Shown here piece by piece: positions 53,155 through 60,524 of a stretch of 60,524 nucleotides of DNA (positions are counted from its first letter, which is position 1; each line of letters opens with the position of its first letter). The notes under the pieces are model-generated. The model did not search any database. It saw only the letters and a list, made by a program, of their open reading frames with translations, and had not been told where the DNA came from. The translations under genes were made by a program, and so were the position numbers. The stretch is from Thermoleophilia bacterium (GTDB lineage Bacteria > Actinomycetota > Thermoleophilia > Gaiellales > Gaiellaceae), in NCBI GenBank assembly GCA_009694305.1, contig SHVL01000008.1, positions 1-60,524 on the forward strand, written 5' to 3'.

Positions 53155-53834
53155 CTATCCGTCATTCCGATCTCGACCCCCACCCGGCGCAGCCGCTGCG
53201 TGTCCGCTCGGTCGTCGGACTCGCCTACGACGAGATCCGGTCGCTGATCGTTGCGGGCACCCTGGAGCCGGGCTCGCGCCTCGCGCAAGGCGCGCTCGCT
53301 GATCGTCTCGGGATCTCGCGCGGCTCCGTGCGCGAGGCACTCCTGCGGCTCGAAGGCGATGGTCTCGTCGCCTTCGAGGTCAACCGTGGCTTCTTCGTCG
53401 CGGAGGCGGAGCTCGACGACGTGCGGCAACGGCTGGAGGCGCGGCTCGCGCTCGAGCCGGAGATCGCGCGACTTGCCGCTGCCCGCTGCAACGACGCGGA
53501 TCTGCAGCTGATGCGTGAGTCGATCGCCGCCGAGGCTTCTGCGACGACCTCCGACGAGGTGCACGACGCGAGCCGGGCGTTCCACTTCGCGGTGGCGCAG
53601 GCGACCGGCAACAACGCTTTCTCAAGGCTGCTCGAGGGACTCTGGATCGCCGACGTCGGCCGCCGGCTCCTCGCGCAGCGACGCCGCTCGGAGGAGTGGC
53701 AGGATCACGACGTCGAGGAGCACCAGGCCATTCTCGAAGCGTTCGAGGCGGGCGACGCCGACCGCGCCGCAGAGCTGATGCGCGAGCATGTCGAGAGCGC
53801 CTTCCTGCACTGGTCGCCGCACCCCGACCCGTAG
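53148..53834 (+). CDS. GntR-family transcriptional regulator (FadR/FCD subfamily)
   Basis: A 228-residue regulator. The winged helix (about residues 18-85) has LAYDEIRSLIVAGTLEPGSRL, ALADRLGISRGSVREALLRLEGDGLV (landmark SRGSVREAL), and NRGFFVAE. The C-terminal FCD ligand domain is all-helical, with His in RAFHFAVAQATGN and HQAILEAFEAGD as likely metal or ligand contacts. It faces away from the 14-gene operon and most likely represses it until a pathway compound binds. The ATG lies inside the putative operator. Confidence 0.92.
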   Translation: MSTIRHSDLDPHPAQPLRVRSVVGLAYDEIRSLIVAGTLEPGSRLAQGALADRLGISRGSVREALLRLEGDGLVAFEVNRGFFVAEAELDDVRQRLEARLALEPEIARLAAARCNDADLQLMRESIAAEASATTSDEVHDASRAFHFAVAQATGNNAFSRLLEGLWIADVGRRLLAQRRRSEEWQDHDVEEHQAILEAFEAGDADRAAELMREHVESAFLHWSPHPDP

Positions 53835-53856
53835 GGGCGGAACCTGTCCCGCCCTA
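53831..53856. terminator. Putative bidirectional terminator
   Basis: Between convergent gntR and the glutaredoxin gene, GTAGGG-GCGG and CCCG-CCCTAC form an imperfect stem of about 9 bp around a short loop. It includes both stop codons. There is no U-tract. Confidence 0.4.
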
Positions 53857-54213
53857 CTCGAGCGTGAGCTCGACCGTGCGAACCGACTGGGTGTGCTCGC
53901 CGAGTGCCTCGTCGATCTTCGTCCTGAGCTCACCGGAGGCCTGAAGCTCCTCGATGATGTCGGCGCCGCCGATCAGCTCGCCCTTGACGAACACCTGCGG
54001 GATCGTGGGCCAATCGCTGAGCGCGGTCAGCTCCTGCCTGATCCGCGGGTCGGGAAGGACGTCGATGGCGACGATCGGGGCTCCGGCCTGCCAGAGCGCC
54101 TGCATGGCGCGCATCGAGTTACCGCAGGCGGGTGCCTCGGGTGTCCCCTTGATGAACACCGCTACCGGCTCCGTTTCGATGACCTCCTTGATCTGCTCGT
54201 GCAACGTGCTCAT
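53854..54213 (-). CDS. Monothiol glutaredoxin (Grx4-like) with a CGNS site
   Basis: A single-domain monothiol glutaredoxin of 119 residues. FIKGTPEAPACGNSMRAMQ has the lysine and cysteine used for glutathione and Fe-S binding, but the usual CGFS reads CGNS (Cys30-Ser33). WPTIPQVFVKGELIGGADI supplies the cis-Pro and GG motifs. It overlaps the BolA gene by 4 nt. Grx-BolA pairs handle [2Fe-2S] clusters, which matters in a window rich in Fe-S proteins. Loss of Phe next to the cysteine may change cluster stability. Confidence 0.9.
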   Translation of the reverse strand: MSTLHEQIKEVIETEPVAVFIKGTPEAPACGNSMRAMQALWQAGAPIVAIDVLPDPRIRQELTALSDWPTIPQVFVKGELIGGADIIEELQASGELRTKIDEALGEHTQSVRTVELTLE

Positions 54214-54440
54214 GCGGTTCCCTTCGTTCGAATGCGAAGCTCGTGGATGGTGCCGTCGGCGAGCGGCACGGCGAGTGCGGCGTTGACCAGCTTGTGCTGC
54301 TCGATCAGCGACAGGCCGTTGAACGTCTCGGAGGTGACCGTAACCTGGAAGTGGTCGCCGCCGCCGGTGCGATCCTCGACGCCGATTTCCCCTCCGGGGA
54401 AGGCGTGGTCGAGAAGAGCACTGATCGTATTTGCAGCCAT
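54210..54440 (-). CDS. BolA-family protein
   Basis: A 76-residue BolA/YrbA-like protein. DHFQVTVTSETFNGLSLIEQHKLVNAAL (landmarks DHFQVTV and EQHKLVN) is the class II-KH-like core with the conserved His. The ATG at 54440 follows TAGCAT by 8 nt. It is co-transcribed with the monothiol glutaredoxin, its usual partner in [2Fe-2S] sensing or delivery. Confidence 0.92.
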   Translation of the reverse strand: MAANTISALLDHAFPGGEIGVEDRTGGGDHFQVTVTSETFNGLSLIEQHKLVNAALAVPLADGTIHELRIRTKGTA

Positions 54441-54445
54441 CGGCG

Positions 54446-55321
54446 ATGATGCTAACGATGATCGGCCGTGTCGCCTTCCTTCTATCGCTCCCCGAGCGCG
54501 CCGTTCGTGCGATTTTTGCGCTCGCGGGGGGCGGCGTCCACGAGACCGCCGAGCTCATCCTGCCCCGTCTCGTCCGCCGCTCGCGGTTGTACGAGGCGAC
54601 CGCAAAGAACCTTCTGCGGGTCGCGATCGAGGTCGTCGGAGGCGTCGAGGCGCCACCGGGGAATGCCGACGAATACGAGCCGGATGCGAAGAAGCTCATC
54701 ATGCGCAAGGGCGTGGGGAACGTGATGGAGATCGGCTCCATTGCCGCCTTCGGCTTCTCGCCGCTCTGGCTGCTCGCCGCCGGCGCGGATGTCACGAACG
54801 GAACCCGAACGTATCTCGAGGCGTTCGTGCTGGAGCTGAAGGTGGTTGGGGTACTCGCCGAAGAGGCGCACCTCCGCTCGATCGACGACCTGCTCACGGC
54901 GCTCGCGGGAGGCACGGGAACGGCAGCCCGGCTGATCGACATCCCCCCACTCGAGCTCGCCACGCTACGCCGGTCACTCGCCGATCTGCGGGCCGACGCG
55001 AGCGGCCTTCCCACCCCGGCAGAGATGGCGTCGCTCTTCGACGGTCTCCGGGCCGAGGCCGTCAGCGAGCGCACGAGCCTGCTCGAGGTTTCGAACGGCG
55101 TCGGCATCGCCTTCTTCAACTCCGCGAAGCACGTCGGCCGCCAGCATGTCCTCGACCCGTACAACGAGGATCTCGCGCCGCTCCGCGCCGAGGGCTTCGG
55201 CGCCTACGCAGCTCGCGTCTCGCGCCCGTACGGCGCGGCGATTGGACGCCATTTCGACCCTGCGCAGGCGAGCCTGACCGAGCGGGGCGTCAACAGGCTG
55301 CGTGGCGGAAGCAGCTCGTGA
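54446..55321 (+). CDS. Conserved-looking protein of unknown function
   Basis: About 291 residues that I do not recognise. The N-terminal region is helical and mixed in charge (LPERAVRAIFALAGGGVHETAELILPRLVRRSRLY, of which LPERAVRAIFAL is the start). A hydrophobic glycine-rich stretch near residues 85-115 (EIGSIAAFGFSPLWLLAAGAD) could be one or two membrane passes. The tail is Arg/Gly-rich. Several ATG codons (54446, 54449, 54458) are possible starts. It overlaps the TPR gene by 4 nt and diverges from BolA with about 5 nt between starts. Confidence 0.7.
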   Translation: MMLTMIGRVAFLLSLPERAVRAIFALAGGGVHETAELILPRLVRRSRLYEATAKNLLRVAIEVVGGVEAPPGNADEYEPDAKKLIMRKGVGNVMEIGSIAAFGFSPLWLLAAGADVTNGTRTYLEAFVLELKVVGVLAEEAHLRSIDDLLTALAGGTGTAARLIDIPPLELATLRRSLADLRADASGLPTPAEMASLFDGLRAEAVSERTSLLEVSNGVGIAFFNSAKHVGRQHVLDPYNEDLAPLRAEGFGAYAARVSRPYGAAIGRHFDPAQASLTERGVNRLRGGSSS

Positions 55322-55692
55322 AGGATCTCGCCCGCCAGCGCTACGACGAGGCGTGCGACCACGACCGCGCCGGGCGCGAGGAGGCGGCGATCTCCCGCTA
55401 CGAGGAGGCGCTCGAGCTCGGCCTCGGCGATCCCTGGCGGCAACAGGCGCTGCTCGGGCTCGGCTCGAGCTACCGCAACGTCCTGCGGCACGCAGACGCG
55501 ATCTCCCTGCTGCAGCGCGCGACGGCCGAGTACGAGGACGATGACGCCCTGCGGGTGTTCCTCGCACTGGCCCTCTGGAGTGGTGGCCGCGAGCGGGAGG
55601 CGTTCGAGCTGATGGGCAAGGTCGTCGTCGACACTGCAGATCTCCGCGGCTACCGGCGTGAGGCCTCGTTCTACCTCGATCACGTTGGCTGA
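55318..55692 (+). CDS. Small TPR protein (TPR_5-like)
   Basis: A 124-residue all-helical protein. [49 protein letters not shown] and [19 protein letters not shown] (landmarks [10 protein letters not shown] and ALALWSGG) match short tetratricopeptide proteins of the PF12688 type. A GTG at 55318 overlaps the previous stop (GTGA), so it is likely made with, and may bind, the unknown protein before it. Confidence 0.82.
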   Translation: MKDLARQRYDEACDHDRAGREEAAISRYEEALELGLGDPWRQQALLGLGSSYRNVLRHADAISLLQRATAEYEDDDALRVFLALALWSGGREREAFELMGKVVVDTADLRGYRREASFYLDHVG

Positions 55693-55725
55693 TCGCCTCC
55701 CAGAGGCCGAGATCCGTGTCGCCAC

Positions 55726-55731
55726 TACAAT
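55726..55731 (+). promoter_or_regulatory. Candidate -10 element (TACAAT) for aconitase
   Basis: TACAAT ends 7 nt before the ATG at 55739. AGGGG in the gap is too near to the ATG to act as a ribosome site, so the mRNA is probably leaderless. Confidence 0.5.
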
Positions 55732-55738
55732 CAGGGGC

Positions 55739-58456
55739 ATGGCCCACCCCGACTCCTTCGGCGCGCGCTCCACGATGTCGGTCGGCGACCGTGAGCTCGA
55801 GATCTTTCGCGTCGATGCACTGCAGGCACGCTACGACGTGGCGCGTCTGCCCTACACGCTGCGCATTCTGCTGGAGAACGTGCTGCGGCGCGAGGACGGC
55901 GTCACGGTCACCCCCTGCGACGTCGAGGCGGTCGCCGGCTGGGATGCGACGGCCGAGCCGTCGCAGGAGATCAGCTACAACCCCGCGCGCGTCCTCCTGC
56001 AGGATTTCACCGGCGTTCCCGCGGTCGTCGATCTCGCAGCAATGCGCGCCGCGATGGCAGACCTCGGCGGCGACCCGCAAAAGATCAACCCGCTGATCCC
56101 GGTCGAGCTCGTGATCGACCACTCGGTTCAGGTAGACGACTTCGCCACGCGCTTCTCGATCGAGCGCAACTCCGCTCTCGAGTTCAGCCGGAATCACGAG
56201 CGGTACGCGTTCCTCCACTGGGGGCAGGGCGCCTTCACGAACTTCAAGGCCGTGCCGCCGAACACCGGCATCTGTCATCAGGTCAACCTCGAGTTCCTCG
56301 CACGTGTCGTCGAGGAACGTGACGGACAGGCGTTCCCGGACACGGTCGTCGGCACCGACTCGCACACGACGATGGTCAACGGGCTCGGCGTGCTCGGCTG
56401 GGGTGTCGGCGGGATCGAGGCCGAGGCCGCAATGCTGGGAGAGGCTATCTCGATGCTGGTGCCGCAGGTCGTCGGCGTCCGGCTCCACGGCGCCCTTCCC
56501 GACGGCGCCACGGCGACCGATCTCGTGCTCACGGTCACCCAGATCCTCCGCCAGACCGGCGTCGTCGGCAAGTTCGTCGAGTATTTCGGTCACGGCCTCG
56601 CCGGGCTGACGCTCGCAGACCGCGCGACGCTCGGGAACATGTCTCCGGAGTACGGCGCCACCTGCGGCTTCTTTCCGGTGGACGACGAGACGCTCCGCTA
56701 CCTGCGCCTCACCGGCCGCAGCGACGAGAAGGTGTCCCTCGTCGAGGCCTACTGCAAGGAGACCGGCCTCTGGCACGACCCCGATGAGCATTGCACGTAC
56801 TCGAGGATCGTCGAGCTCGACCTCTCCACGGTCGAGCCCTCGATCGCCGGCCCGCGACGCCCGCAGGATCGGATCCCACTGCGCGAGGGGCGCAACGCCT
56901 TCTCGGCCGCGCTGCCGTCCTTTGGCGTTGTCGAGGGCGGTGGTGTCGTCGAGGAGGCCGACGAGGAGTCGATGGACGCGAGCGACGCACCCGCACTGAC
57001 CGCGACGGCCCGGCGAACCGCGGTGGAGCTGACGATCGACGGCGAGACCATGGAGATCGACCACGGCGTCGTCGTGATTGCCGCAATCACCTCCTGCACG
57101 AACACGTCCAACCCGGCCGTGATGATCGGCGCAGGTCTGCTTGCGAAGAAGGCGGTCGAGCACGGCCTCAAGCGGCGTCCGTGGGTGAAGACGAGCCTCG
57201 CACCCGGCTCGCGCGTGGTCACGGAGTACTACGAGAAGGCGGGGCTGACTCCCTACCTCGAGGCACTCGGCTTCTTCACCGTCGGCTACGGCTGCACCAC
57301 GTGCATCGGGAACTCGGGGCCGCTGCCCGACGAGGTCTCGGCGGCAGTCGCGAGCGGCGATCTCGTCGCCTGCGCCGTCCTCTCGGGCAACCGGAACTTC
57401 GAGGCCCGCATCCATCACGACGTGAAGGCGAACTACCTGGCATCTCCGCCACTCGTCGTCGCATACGCCCTGGCCGGGCGCATGGACATCGACATCACGA
57501 CCGAGCCGCTCGGCCACGACCAAAGCGGCGCGCCCGTCTATCTCGCCGACATCTGGCCCTCTCCCGCGGAGGTCGAGGAGACGATCGAGGCCGCGATCGG
57601 ACGCGACATGTTCCTCGCGACGTACGCGAACGTCTACGAGGGAGAGGATGCGTGGCGCGCGCTGACGGTGCCCGCAGGCGAGCTGTTCGAGTGGCAGCCG
57701 GACTCCACGTACGTGCGCCGCCCTCCCTACTTCGACGGTATGACGCCCGAGGCGGGGACGATTGACGACATCGACGGAGCACGTTGCCTCGTCTCGATCG
57801 GCGACTCCGTCACGACCGACCATATCTCACCCGCCGGCTCGATCAGGGTCGATTCACCGGCCGGCGCGTACCTCGTCGGCGAGGGCATCGAGGCCCACGA
57901 CTTCAACTCGTACGGGTCGCGTCGCGGCAACCACGAGGTGATGGTGCGTGGCACGTTCGCGAACGTCCGCCTGCGCAACCAGCTCGTCCCGGGCTCGGAG
58001 GGAACGTGGACGGCGCATCTGCCCGACGGCGAGGAGATGACGGTGTTTGCGGCGGCGGAGCGCTACCTCGCGGAAGGAACGCCGACGATCGTTCTCGCAG
58101 GCAAGGAGTACGGCTCCGGCTCGTCTCGCGACTGGGCGGCGAAGGGCCCGAACCTGCTGGGCGTCAGGGCAGTGATCGCCGAGAGCTACGAGAAGATCCA
58201 CCGCTCGAACCTGTTGATGATGGGGATCCTGCCGCTGCAGTACCTGTCCGGCGAGAGTCGCGAGACGCTCGGGCTGACGGGGCGCGAGGCGTTCTCGGTC
58301 ACGGGGGCCGAGAACGGCGAGGCACGCGAGGTGACGGTGCGGGCCGACGGCGTCGAGTTCCGCGCCACGCTCCGCCTCGACACCCCGCGCGAGCGCGAGT
58401 ACGTCCGCCACGGCGGGATCCTCCCGTACGTGCTGCGGCGCCTGCTGGCCGAGTAG
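55739..58456 (+). CDS. acnA: Aconitate hydratase A
   Basis: A 905-residue TCA-cycle enzyme converting citrate to isocitrate through cis-aconitate, of normal AcnA length. The [4Fe-4S] ligands are Cys in [10 protein letters not shown] and the two in [38 protein letters not shown] (landmark TDSHTTM) and [15 protein letters not shown] in the swivel domain bind substrate. ATG 55739 gives the family N-terminus (SFGARSTM). The divergent Grx-BolA genes nearby could help supply its cluster. Confidence 0.97.
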   Translation: MAHPDSFGARSTMSVGDRELEIFRVDALQARYDVARLPYTLRILLENVLRREDGVTVTPCDVEAVAGWDATAEPSQEISYNPARVLLQDFTGVPAVVDLAAMRAAMADLGGDPQKINPLIPVELVIDHSVQVDDFATRFSIERNSALEFSRNHERYAFLHWGQGAFTNFKAVPPNTGICHQVNLEFLARVVEERDGQAFPDTVVGTDSHTTMVNGLGVLGWGVGGIEAEAAMLGEAISMLVPQVVGVRLHGALPDGATATDLVLTVTQILRQTGVVGKFVEYFGHGLAGLTLADRATLGNMSPEYGATCGFFPVDDETLRYLRLTGRSDEKVSLVEAYCKETGLWHDPDEHCTYSRIVELDLSTVEPSIAGPRRPQDRIPLREGRNAFSAALPSFGVVEGGGVVEEADEESMDASDAPALTATARRTAVELTIDGETMEIDHGVVVIAAITSCTNTSNPAVMIGAGLLAKKAVEHGLKRRPWVKTSLAPGSRVVTEYYEKAGLTPYLEALGFFTVGYGCTTCIGNSGPLPDEVSAAVASGDLVACAVLSGNRNFEARIHHDVKANYLASPPLVVAYALAGRMDIDITTEPLGHDQSGAPVYLADIWPSPAEVEETIEAAIGRDMFLATYANVYEGEDAWRALTVPAGELFEWQPDSTYVRRPPYFDGMTPEAGTIDDIDGARCLVSIGDSVTTDHISPAGSIRVDSPAGAYLVGEGIEAHDFNSYGSRRGNHEVMVRGTFANVRLRNQLVPGSEGTWTAHLPDGEEMTVFAAAERYLAEGTPTIVLAGKEYGSGSSRDWAAKGPNLLGVRAVIAESYEKIHRSNLLMMGILPLQYLSGESRETLGLTGREAFSVTGAENGEAREVTVRADGVEFRATLRLDTPREREYVRHGGILPYVLRRLLAE

Positions 58457-58531
58457 GCCGGGTCTCTGCGAGTCATCGGGACGGAGACGAACGTACCCCG
58501 TACCCTTGCTCTTCTACCGTGCGGTACAGGT

Positions 58532-58678
58532 ATGTCGAAGAGGCGCATGCGCATGACGCGCACGTATCAGGTGATGATCCCGGTCGCCACGCTCAGGAAG
58601 ACGGGTATCGCTGCCGACGTCGTGCTCACCGGTGCTATCCGATGGGCCAGGCTCTCCCCGCGCGTCATCGTCAGCTGA
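58532..58678 (+). CDS. Possible small basic protein (48 residues)
   Basis: The 274-nt gap between acnA and the permease holds one frame with high G+C at third codon positions, starting MSKRRMRMTRTYQVMIPV and ending RVIVS. It has no recognisable family. A palindromic TACCGTGCGGTA (58515-58526) lies just upstream. It may be a real small protein, a remnant, or chance in GC-rich DNA. Confidence 0.28.
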   Translation: MSKRRMRMTRTYQVMIPVATLRKTGIAADVVLTGAIRWARLSPRVIVS

Positions 58679-58730
58679 TGCGCCGACACCTCGTCGTCAT
58701 GGCCGGGGCTGATACCTGTAAGAGTGCGGT

Positions 58731-60080
58731 GTGAGCGAGAACGACACGTCCTGGGGCATCGACCCCGTCCCCGAGCGGCTGCGCGTGCTCGGCGGCTTCG
58801 ACCTCGCGCTCCTCTGGGGCAACCTCGGTGTCTCGCTCCTCGTCGTCGTCGCGGGGGCAATTCTCGTGCCGGCGCTCTCGCTTCCCTCTGCGTTCGTCGC
58901 GATCGCCATCGGCTGCCTGATCGGGAACCTCATGCTCGCCGTCGCCGGCCTGATCGGCGCGCAGGCCCGCGTCCCGGCGATGACGCTGATGCGAGCACCG
59001 CTCGGCGAGCGCGGGTCGTTCCTGCCGACTGCGATCAACATCGTCCAGTGCCTCGGGTGGACCGTGTTCGAGTTGCTCGTGATCGCGACTGCCGCGGCGG
59101 CGCTCTCCGACCAGCTCTTCGGAGTCGGGGCGCAGTGGGCCTGGACGCTCGTCTTCGGCGCAGCCGCCCTCGCAATGGCCCTTGCAGGACCGATCGGCGT
59201 CGTCCGCACGGTGCTCCGTCGGGTTGCGATCTGGGTCGTGCCTCTGGCGGTCGCCTACCTCATCTGGTGGGCGCTCGGTGACGGAAACCTCTCGGCAGTG
59301 TGGTCGAGCCCCGGTGAGGGTGGGCTCTCGACGTGGCAGGGCATCGACATCGTCGTCGGCGTCACCGTCTCGTGGGTCCCCCTTGCAGCCGACTACACGC
59401 GCTTCGCCCGCACGCCGCGAGGGGCGTTCTGGGGAACGGGGCTCGGCTACCTGTTGCCCGATGCGCTCCTCCTCGCCCTCGGAGCGATCATCCTGCTCAC
59501 GCGCGAGGTCGGCGATGCCGCAGCCCTGCCGGCGGCCGTTGCCGCGGGAGGGATCGTCGCCCTCCTGGCTCTCCTCGCACTCACCGTCGCAGAGACCGAC
59601 GAGGCGTTCGCGAACGCCTACTCGGGTGCCATCTCGATCCAGAATCTCTTCCCCGGTGCGCCGCAACGACTCCTGATCGTCGCAACCACAACGGTGGGCA
59701 CGCTCGGTGCGCTCGCACTCTCGCTGACGAGCTTCCAGTCGTTTCTCTTCCTCCTCGGCTCGTTCTTCGTACCGCTGTTCGCGGTGCTACTCGCCGACTG
59801 GCTCCTGACGGGCCGCTCCTACAGTGGAGACGACGTCTTCGGCGCACCGGCCTGGCGCCCCGGAATGATTGGCGCCTGGGTCGTTGGATTTGGTACGTAC
59901 CAATACTTGTCGCCCACCGGCCCCGCCTGGTGGGTCGAGCAGATACAGCGTCTCGATCCGCCCGTCTGGGGCATCGGTGCGACGCTGCCGAGCTTCGCCG
60001 CCGCGTTCACCGTGGGACTCGCCGCCGCGGCGGTGTCACGTCGCCGCGGGCCTACGCTCGCCGTGACACACCGACGGTGA
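58731..60080 (+). CDS. NCS1-family cytosine/purine/HMP-type permease
   Basis: A 449-residue membrane protein with 12 predicted helices. GGFDLALLWGNLGVSLLVVVAGA near residue 20 (landmark LLWGNLGVSLL), VSWVPLAADYTRFAR near residue 210 and FVPLFAVLLADWLL are NCS1 (PF02133) features. CytX and CodB are of this type and carry hydroxymethylpyrimidine or cytosine. I found no thiamine riboswitch upstream, so the substrate stays open. A GTG start follows TAAGAG by 6 nt. Confidence 0.88.
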   Translation: MSENDTSWGIDPVPERLRVLGGFDLALLWGNLGVSLLVVVAGAILVPALSLPSAFVAIAIGCLIGNLMLAVAGLIGAQARVPAMTLMRAPLGERGSFLPTAINIVQCLGWTVFELLVIATAAAALSDQLFGVGAQWAWTLVFGAAALAMALAGPIGVVRTVLRRVAIWVVPLAVAYLIWWALGDGNLSAVWSSPGEGGLSTWQGIDIVVGVTVSWVPLAADYTRFARTPRGAFWGTGLGYLLPDALLLALGAIILLTREVGDAAALPAAVAAGGIVALLALLALTVAETDEAFANAYSGAISIQNLFPGAPQRLLIVATTTVGTLGALALSLTSFQSFLFLLGSFFVPLFAVLLADWLLTGRSYSGDDVFGAPAWRPGMIGAWVVGFGTYQYLSPTGPAWWVEQIQRLDPPVWGIGATLPSFAAAFTVGLAAAAVSRRRGPTLAVTHRR

Positions 60081-60109
60081 CACAACAGCGTCGCGCCCGA
60101 GCCCTGCGA

Positions 60110-60115
60110 TACGAT
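60110..60115 (+). promoter_or_regulatory. Candidate -10 element (TACGAT) with a possible 18-codon leader
   Basis: TACGAT ends 6 nt before a GTG at 60122 that opens an 18-codon frame ending at 60178. That frame overlaps the next ATG at 60172, so it could couple or attenuate translation of the sugar-acid genes. The short frame may also be chance. Confidence 0.35.
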
Positions 60116-60171
60116 CCCCCGGTGAGCCTCGACCGCCATCAGCAGCCCCTTGCCGGCGGAGCCAGCCGTCC

Positions 60172-60378
60172 ATGCTGATCGCCGAGTACTTCGACCCGCA
60201 TCACAACCGGTACTGGACGATCCTCCGCCAGGTCGGTGTCGAGGGGGCGATCTCGAAGCTCGACCGGCGCTCCGACGGCGAGTGGAACAACTCCGGCGAC
60301 CGGTCATGGGATCTCTCGTGGGATGAGTTGCAGACCTACTCTGGCACGAATCTGCGTCCGGGCGACTTCGAGGAGTAA
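60172..60378 (+). pseudogene. Truncated mannonate-dehydratase-like protein
   Basis: A 68-residue frame. MLIAEYFDPHHNRYWTILRQ and VGVEGAISKLDRRSDG resemble the first strand and helix of UxuA-type TIM-barrel mannonate dehydratases, which are normally several hundred residues. After SWDELQTY the sequence departs from that pattern and ends with LRPGDFEE and TAA. An internal deletion that joins the start to the end of the gene is one reading. It lies 1 nt from a UxaA-like gene, which supports a hexuronate link. It may also be an intact small protein of unknown role. Confidence 0.5.
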
Positions 60379-60379
60379 G

Positions 60380-60524
60380 GTGCCAGGAGACCTCAACGGT
60401 GGTTCGATCGCTTTTAGCCGGGCGCCGAAGGAGCCCGTCTCGTTGAGCGAGGTCGCGGTGCTCCTCGACCCGGAGGACGACGTGGCGATCGCGAAGGCCC
60501 AGCTCGCGCCGGGGACGATCCTGG
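60380..60524 (+). CDS. UxaA-like (altronate dehydratase family) protein, 5' part only
   Basis: The frame starts with GTG at 60380, one base after the previous TAA, and is cut by the window end after 48 codons. VAVLLDPEDDVAIAKAQLAP with the following GTIL matches the start of the SAF domain found at the N-terminus of UxaA/GarD dehydratases. The first 20 residues (VPGDLNGGSIAF) are an extra leader. The remainder, including the catalytic domain, is outside the window. Confidence 0.6.
   Translation, partial: MPGDLNGGSIAFSRAPKEPVSLSEVAVLLDPEDDVAIAKAQLAPGTIL

Noticed and set aside
54974-57823. Very long open frame antisense to aconitase
   Set aside because: It mirrors high-GC codons of acnA, has no family motifs, and acnA is complete on the other strand. 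Similar antisense frames over 2970-4160, 35882-37045 and 21620-23176 were dropped for the same reason.
58457-58730. Thiamine (TPP) riboswitch before the NCS1 permease
   Set aside because: CytX-type permeases often have one, but the CUGAGA and CCUGAUC core segments are absent on either strand.

Overview
The window is GC-rich throughout and densely coded. It carries an actinobacterial-style ECF sigma factor with a zinc-binding anti-sigma partner, a Streptomyces-type subtilisin inhibitor domain, an LLM-class flavin oxidoreductase and many GTG starts. This suggests an actinomycete, plausibly a deep lineage such as Thermoleophilia; the lineage is inference. I see no tRNA, rRNA, CRISPR, phage or transposase gene. 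Many first genes of transcription units have a TANNNT hexamer 6-9 nt before the start codon, which points to widespread leaderless mRNAs.

Region 1 (551-20065) is a surface-glycan locus. A left-facing set (551-13980) encodes two flippase-like membrane proteins, a GT-C-like membrane protein, two family 2 glycosyltransferases, two DegT aminotransferases, two SDR sugar dehydratase/epimerases, an ATP-grasp ligase and an MMPL exporter. A right-facing set (14012-20065) encodes a subtilisin-inhibitor-like secreted protein, two more ATP-grasp ligases, a deacetylase-like protein, a family 1 glycosyltransferase and a Wzx-like flippase. The likely theme is amino-sugar synthesis, amide decoration, assembly and export.

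Region 2 (20146-37240) is mixed housekeeping: an M16 protease, acetyl-CoA synthetase, tandem M24 peptidases, an M32 carboxypeptidase, an amidohydrolase, a three-subunit molybdenum hydroxylase, a lipoprotein cyclophilin overlapping a MobA-like enzyme, a SigR/RsrA-like pair with its own SigR-type promoter, a small HMA protein, a broken MFS gene, a C2H2-like small protein and an HtrA protease.

Region 3 (37525-53834) is the most interesting part. Fourteen tightly coupled genes run leftward from a GntR-controlled divergent promoter: APC permease, a natural Rieske-P450 fusion, glutamine-synthetase-like ligase, FAA hydrolase, extradiol-type VOC dioxygenase, acetoacetate-decarboxylase-like protein, SDR, aldehyde dehydrogenase, HDAC-like amidohydrolase, LLM oxidoreductase, ferredoxin reductase, a second P450, a stand-alone Rieske ferredoxin and an aromatic-amino-acid-decarboxylase-like enzyme. 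Together they look like an uncharacterised catabolic pathway for an amine or aromatic amine. A 46-bp perfect palindrome lies inside the Rieske-P450 fusion gene.

Region 4 (53854-60524) holds a monothiol glutaredoxin with a CGNS site, BolA, an unrecognised protein overlapping a TPR protein, aconitase, an NCS1 permease, a truncated mannonate-dehydratase-like gene and the start of a UxaA-like gene cut by the window edge.
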